This document shows, in pieces, positions 19,200 through 21,866 of a stretch of DNA of 21,866 nt. The notes below the pieces were generated by a model. That model was not told the origin of the DNA, did not search any database, and worked only from the letters and a program-made list of their open reading frames with translations. A program made the position numbers and the translations under genes. The DNA is from Rickettsiaceae bacterium 4572_127 (GTDB lineage: Bacteria; Pseudomonadota; Alphaproteobacteria; Rs-D84; NBLK01), in NCBI GenBank assembly GCA_002084505.1, contig NBLK01000014.1:1-21866 (forward strand), read 5' to 3'. Each line of letters begins with the position of its first letter. The stretch's first letter is position 1.

Positions 19200-21671
19200 A
19201 TGAATTTATTAATTGTTGAGTCGCCAGCAAAAGCAAAAACTATTTCAAAATATCTAGGAAGCGATTTCACTGTAATCGCATCTGTTGGGCATGTTCGTGA
19301 TTTAGATTCTAAGCAAGGTTCTGTTCATGTTGATGATGATTTTAAGATGGATTGGCAGATTGATTCTAAGAAAGAAAAAAATCTAAAAGCCATGGCGACA
19401 GCTCTAAAAACTGCTGACACTTTATACTTAGCACCCGATCCCGATCGTGAAGGAGAGGCTATTGCTTGGCATGTTTATGAGATTCTAAAACAACGAAAAT
19501 TACTAAAAGATAAAAAAATAAAACGAGTTGTTTTTCACGAAGTTACAAAATCTGCGGTAAAAAAAGCATTAGAAAACACTCGTGAAATTGATCAGGACTT
19601 AGTCGATGCATATCTCGGACGACGAGCATTAGATTACCTAGTTGGATACACTTTATCTCCTGTTCTTTGGCGAAAACTTCCAGGGAGTAAATCTGCTGGG
19701 CGAGTTCAATCTGTGGCTTTGAAATTAATTACAGAACGAGAAAATGAAATAGATTTATTCAAGTCAAAAAAATATTTTTCTCTAACAGGATTGTTCTCGA
19801 CAAAAGATAAAAAAACATTTGAAGGAAAATTATTTTCTTATGATAATAAAAAAGTTGGGAAGTTTTTCTTTGCTACAAAAAAAGATGCAGAAAGTGCAAA
19901 GTCTCAATTGGAATCGCAAAAGTATTCAATTTCTAAAATAGAAAAAAAACAAGTTTCTAGAAAAAGTTTTGCCCCTTTTACAACTTCAACTTTGCAACAA
20001 GAAGCTTCTCGAAAATTAAGATTTTCAGCTCAAAAAACTATGCGAACTGCACAAAGTTTGTATGAAGGAATCACACTAAATGGTGAAACTGTTGGGCTTA
20101 TAACCTATATGAGAACTGATTCTGTGAATTTAGCACAGGAAGCATTAAGTAAAGTTCGTGAAATTATTGGAGAGGATTTTGGAGCGAATTATTTACCTGC
20201 TAAGCCGAATTTTTTTGCGAATAAATCTAAAAATGCACAGGAAGCGCACGAGGCGATTCGCCCTACAAATTTAGAAAAATCCCTAAAAGAATTAGAAAGC
20301 TTTCTAAGCGAAGATCAAAAAAAACTTTATGACCTTATTTGGAAACGAACTGTGGCATCTCAAATGTCTCCTGCTCTTTTTGATCAAGTTTCTGCTGATA
20401 TTTTGACTGATGACAAAAAACATTTTTTTAGAGCTGTTGGAACTACGCAAAAATTTGATGGTTTTTTAACTCTTTATCAAGAAATGGATGAGGACAAAAA
20501 AGAAGAAAAAACACAAAAACTTCCACAACTTTTGGAGGGTGATATTACCCCTATGAAAAAACTTGATTTGGGTGAGCATGAAACAAAAGCTCCGCCGAGA
20601 TATACTGAGGCGAGTTTAGTAAAAAAACTTGAAGAAAATGGAATTGGACGACCTTCAACTTATGCATCTATTTTATCTGTAAATCAAAATCGTGGTTATG
20701 TAAAATTGGAAAATCGTAGATTTATTCCTGAGGATCGTGGGCGACTTACAGTTACATTTTTGCAGGCGTTTTTTGAAAAATATATGGAGTATGATTTCAC
20801 TGCGAATATGGAAGAAACCCTCGATGATATTTCTAATGGAAAGAAAAATTGGAAGAAAGTTTTAACTGATTTTTGGACTCCTTTTATAACTGAAATTGAA
20901 AAAGTTAAGGAAATTAATTTTGATGATGTTAGTAAGGTTCTAAAAGAAAAATTAGCTCATTTGGTTTTCAAAACTCCCGACGAAGTTTGCCCAAAATGTA
21001 AAGGTGAATTGGTAATTAAGTCTAGTAAATTTGGTGGATTTATAGGTTGTAAAAAATATCCTGACTGTAAATATACTCGTCCGCTTTTTGGAAAAGATGA
21101 TGTAGAAAATAAAAAAACAGAGGATAAATCACTGGGAAAAAATCCAAAAACTGAGCTAGAAATTTTTGTAAAAACTGGTCCTTATGGAAATTATATCCAA
21201 GAAGGAGACGGAAAAAAACCTAAGCGAGTTTCATTGCCAAAAGATATTTCAAAGGAAGATGTTGATTTTGAGACAGCTCTTGGATTGATTTCATTGCCTC
21301 GTAAATTAAATGATGAAATTGATGCTGGACTAGGAAGATACGGAGCTTATTTAAAAACAGGTGGAGCATTTTATAGCATTCCAGCAGGACACGATGTTTT
21401 GAAAATAACGCTTGAAGAGGCAAAAGAAATTTTGGCTAATGCTCCTAAAAAAGATACGGGAGAAAATCTAGGTGATTACAAAAAAAAGCCTGTTAATTAT
21501 TTCTCAAAAGGACGATTTGGACCTTATGTTAAGTATGGAAGAACAAGTGTTTCAGTGCCAAAAGATTCGCAAGGAGAGACTCCAACTCTTGAATCTGCAG
21601 TTGAGTGGATTGAAAATAAATTAGGCAAAAAAAAGAAAACAAAAACAAAAGCAAAGCCTAAGAAAAAGTAG
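19200..21671 (+). CDS. topA: DNA topoisomerase I
   Basis: Type IA topoisomerase that relaxes negative supercoils through a transient Tyr-DNA link. The 823-residue protein has the TOPRIM start LLIVESPAKAKTI (3-15) and acidic metal motif DPDREGE (80-86), the family blocks LGRRALDYLVGYTLSPVLW and GSKSAGRVQSVALKLI, the active site GLITYMRTDS with Y303, and NAQEAHEAIRPT. The C-terminal side has one clear 4-Cys zinc ribbon (about 597-622: CPKCKGEL and GCKKYPDCKYTRP), then repeat domains with PYGNYIQ, GRYGAYLKTG and GRFGPYVKYG, and a Lys-rich tail ending KAKPKKK. Length is typical of alphaproteobacterial TopA. ATG 19200 follows AAGGAG. Its promoter overlaps or adjoins a MITE-terminus-like sequence, and an intrinsic terminator follows. 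Confidence 0.97.
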   Translation: MNLLIVESPAKAKTISKYLGSDFTVIASVGHVRDLDSKQGSVHVDDDFKMDWQIDSKKEKNLKAMATALKTADTLYLAPDPDREGEAIAWHVYEILKQRKLLKDKKIKRVVFHEVTKSAVKKALENTREIDQDLVDAYLGRRALDYLVGYTLSPVLWRKLPGSKSAGRVQSVALKLITERENEIDLFKSKKYFSLTGLFSTKDKKTFEGKLFSYDNKKVGKFFFATKKDAESAKSQLESQKYSISKIEKKQVSRKSFAPFTTSTLQQEASRKLRFSAQKTMRTAQSLYEGITLNGETVGLITYMRTDSVNLAQEALSKVREIIGEDFGANYLPAKPNFFANKSKNAQEAHEAIRPTNLEKSLKELESFLSEDQKKLYDLIWKRTVASQMSPALFDQVSADILTDDKKHFFRAVGTTQKFDGFLTLYQEMDEDKKEEKTQKLPQLLEGDITPMKKLDLGEHETKAPPRYTEASLVKKLEENGIGRPSTYASILSVNQNRGYVKLENRRFIPEDRGRLTVTFLQAFFEKYMEYDFTANMEETLDDISNGKKNWKKVLTDFWTPFITEIEKVKEINFDDVSKVLKEKLAHLVFKTPDEVCPKCKGELVIKSSKFGGFIGCKKYPDCKYTRPLFGKDDVENKKTEDKSLGKNPKTELEIFVKTGPYGNYIQEGDGKKPKRVSLPKDISKEDVDFETALGLISLPRKLNDEIDAGLGRYGAYLKTGGAFYSIPAGHDVLKITLEEAKEILANAPKKDTGENLGDYKKKPVNYFSKGRFGPYVKYGRTSVSVPKDSQGETPTLESAVEWIENKLGKKKKTKTKAKPKKK

Positions 21672-21693
21672 TTTTTCCAATTGAATATTTTAT

Positions 21694-21743
21694 AGTCATT
21701 CTAAAAAAATAACTTATTGTTTTTTTAGAGTGGCTATTTTTTT
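21694..21743 (+). terminator. Intrinsic terminator of topA
   Basis: AGTCATTCTAAAAAAA pairs with TTTTTTTAGAGTGGCT (21720-21735) using two G-U pairs, and is followed by A and seven T (21737-21743). Confidence 0.8.
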
Positions 21744-21748
21744 ATCAC

Positions 21749-21764
21749 TATAGTAAAACTAAAT
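21749..21764 (+). repeat. MITE-type terminus near the window edge
   Basis: TATAGTAAAACTAAAT equals the first 16 bases of the E3 terminus. A partner, if any, lies beyond the window. It is 55 bp before a transposase-like start codon. Confidence 0.6.
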
Positions 21765-21793
21765 GTTTAGTTCCTTTTTCTAATGGAGTGTGG

Positions 21794-21812
21794 TATAATG
21801 AAATAAAAGGAG
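21794..21812 (+). promoter_or_regulatory. Promoter and ribosome site of the transposase-like gene
   Basis: TATAAT (21794-21799) preceded by TGG as in an extended -10 box, then AAAAGGAG (21805-21812), 7 nt before ATG 21820. No convincing -35 box is seen. Confidence 0.6.
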
Positions 21813-21819
21813 TCGATTT

Positions 21820-21866
21820 ATGCAAAATATTTTACACCCACGCGCCAAAACTACGCCCAGAATCAG
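21820..21866 (+). CDS. Probable IS481-type transposase, N-terminus only
   Basis: Only the first 15 codons and part of another are in the window: MQNILHPRAKTTPRI. Leucine-His-x-x-Ala-x-Thr-Thr-x-x-x-Arg is how many IS481-family transposases begin, ahead of a helix-turn-helix. The start is well supported by the AAAAGGAG site and extended -10 box. With so few residues the family call is a pattern judgement. A MITE-type terminus at 21749-21764 lies just upstream and could be the left end of this insertion sequence or a MITE it landed in. The gene runs off the window edge. Confidence 0.5.
   Translation, partial: MQNILHPRAKTTPRI

Noticed and set aside
1..21866. tRNA genes
   Set aside because: A read of both strands for T-arm-like GGTTCRANYCC patterns with pairing acceptor stems gave only the tmRNA acceptor domain; no canonical tRNA was seen.

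Overview
The window is AT-rich (roughly 70% A+T by eye) bacterial chromosome with short intergenic gaps in the core-gene stretches. Three things point to an alphaproteobacterium: a circularly permuted two-piece tmRNA gene, genes for a Gram-negative envelope (lpxK, bamD, a DUF374 lipid acyltransferase, murJ), and an XRE-type regulator of the kind common in that class. AT richness, many small repeats and a damaged bamD suggest a host-associated lineage such as Rickettsiales, Holosporales or AT-rich gut Rhodospirillales relatives. The exact group cannot be fixed from this window.

Layout. 1-878: gene-free repeat island with one 202-bp MITE-like element, several hairpin repeats and a 202-bp long repeat. 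879-4399 (minus): probable operon grpE - Nudix hydrolase - PD-(D/E)XK-like protein - gltX - pth; the PD-(D/E)XK gene begins with a copy of the gltX start. 4566-4844 (minus): ArsR-type regulator bracketed by long palindromes. 5048-8807 (plus): MscS channel, DUF374 acyltransferase, HD phosphohydrolase bracketed by inverted hairpin repeats, lpxK. 8808-9110: strongly folded intergenic DNA. 9111-10199: ychF. 10231-10530: ssrA (tmRNA), missing from a protein-only reading. 10535-11290: MITE - XRE regulator - MITE. 11381-11824: second XRE regulator. 11853-12013: second copy of the long repeat. 12142-13318: lipoprotein and an unknown protein. 13347-14202 (minus): zeta-toxin-like ATPase with a small putative antitoxin. 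14319-15245: small exported Cys-containing protein and a CatB-type acetyltransferase. 15246-17227 (minus): murJ and a one-pass membrane protein. 17286-17938: frameshifted bamD. 17978-18859 (minus): glycosyltransferase preceded by a structured leader with a terminator. 19200-21671: topA. 21820 to the end: start of a probable IS481-type transposase.

Functional themes. The core genes serve translation and rescue (gltX, pth, ychF, ssrA), protein folding (grpE), topology (topA) and envelope building (DUF374 acyltransferase, lpxK, murJ, bamD, glycosyltransferase). Between them sit accessory cassettes: three small genes each lie between two copies of one repeat family, and a toxin-antitoxin-like pair and a CatB-like enzyme interrupt the core. 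The best candidates for something undescribed are the switch-like leader RNA at 18879-19069, the roughly 200-bp TA-flanked MITE family, and the gltX-start capture. No tRNA, rRNA, CRISPR array or cas gene was seen.
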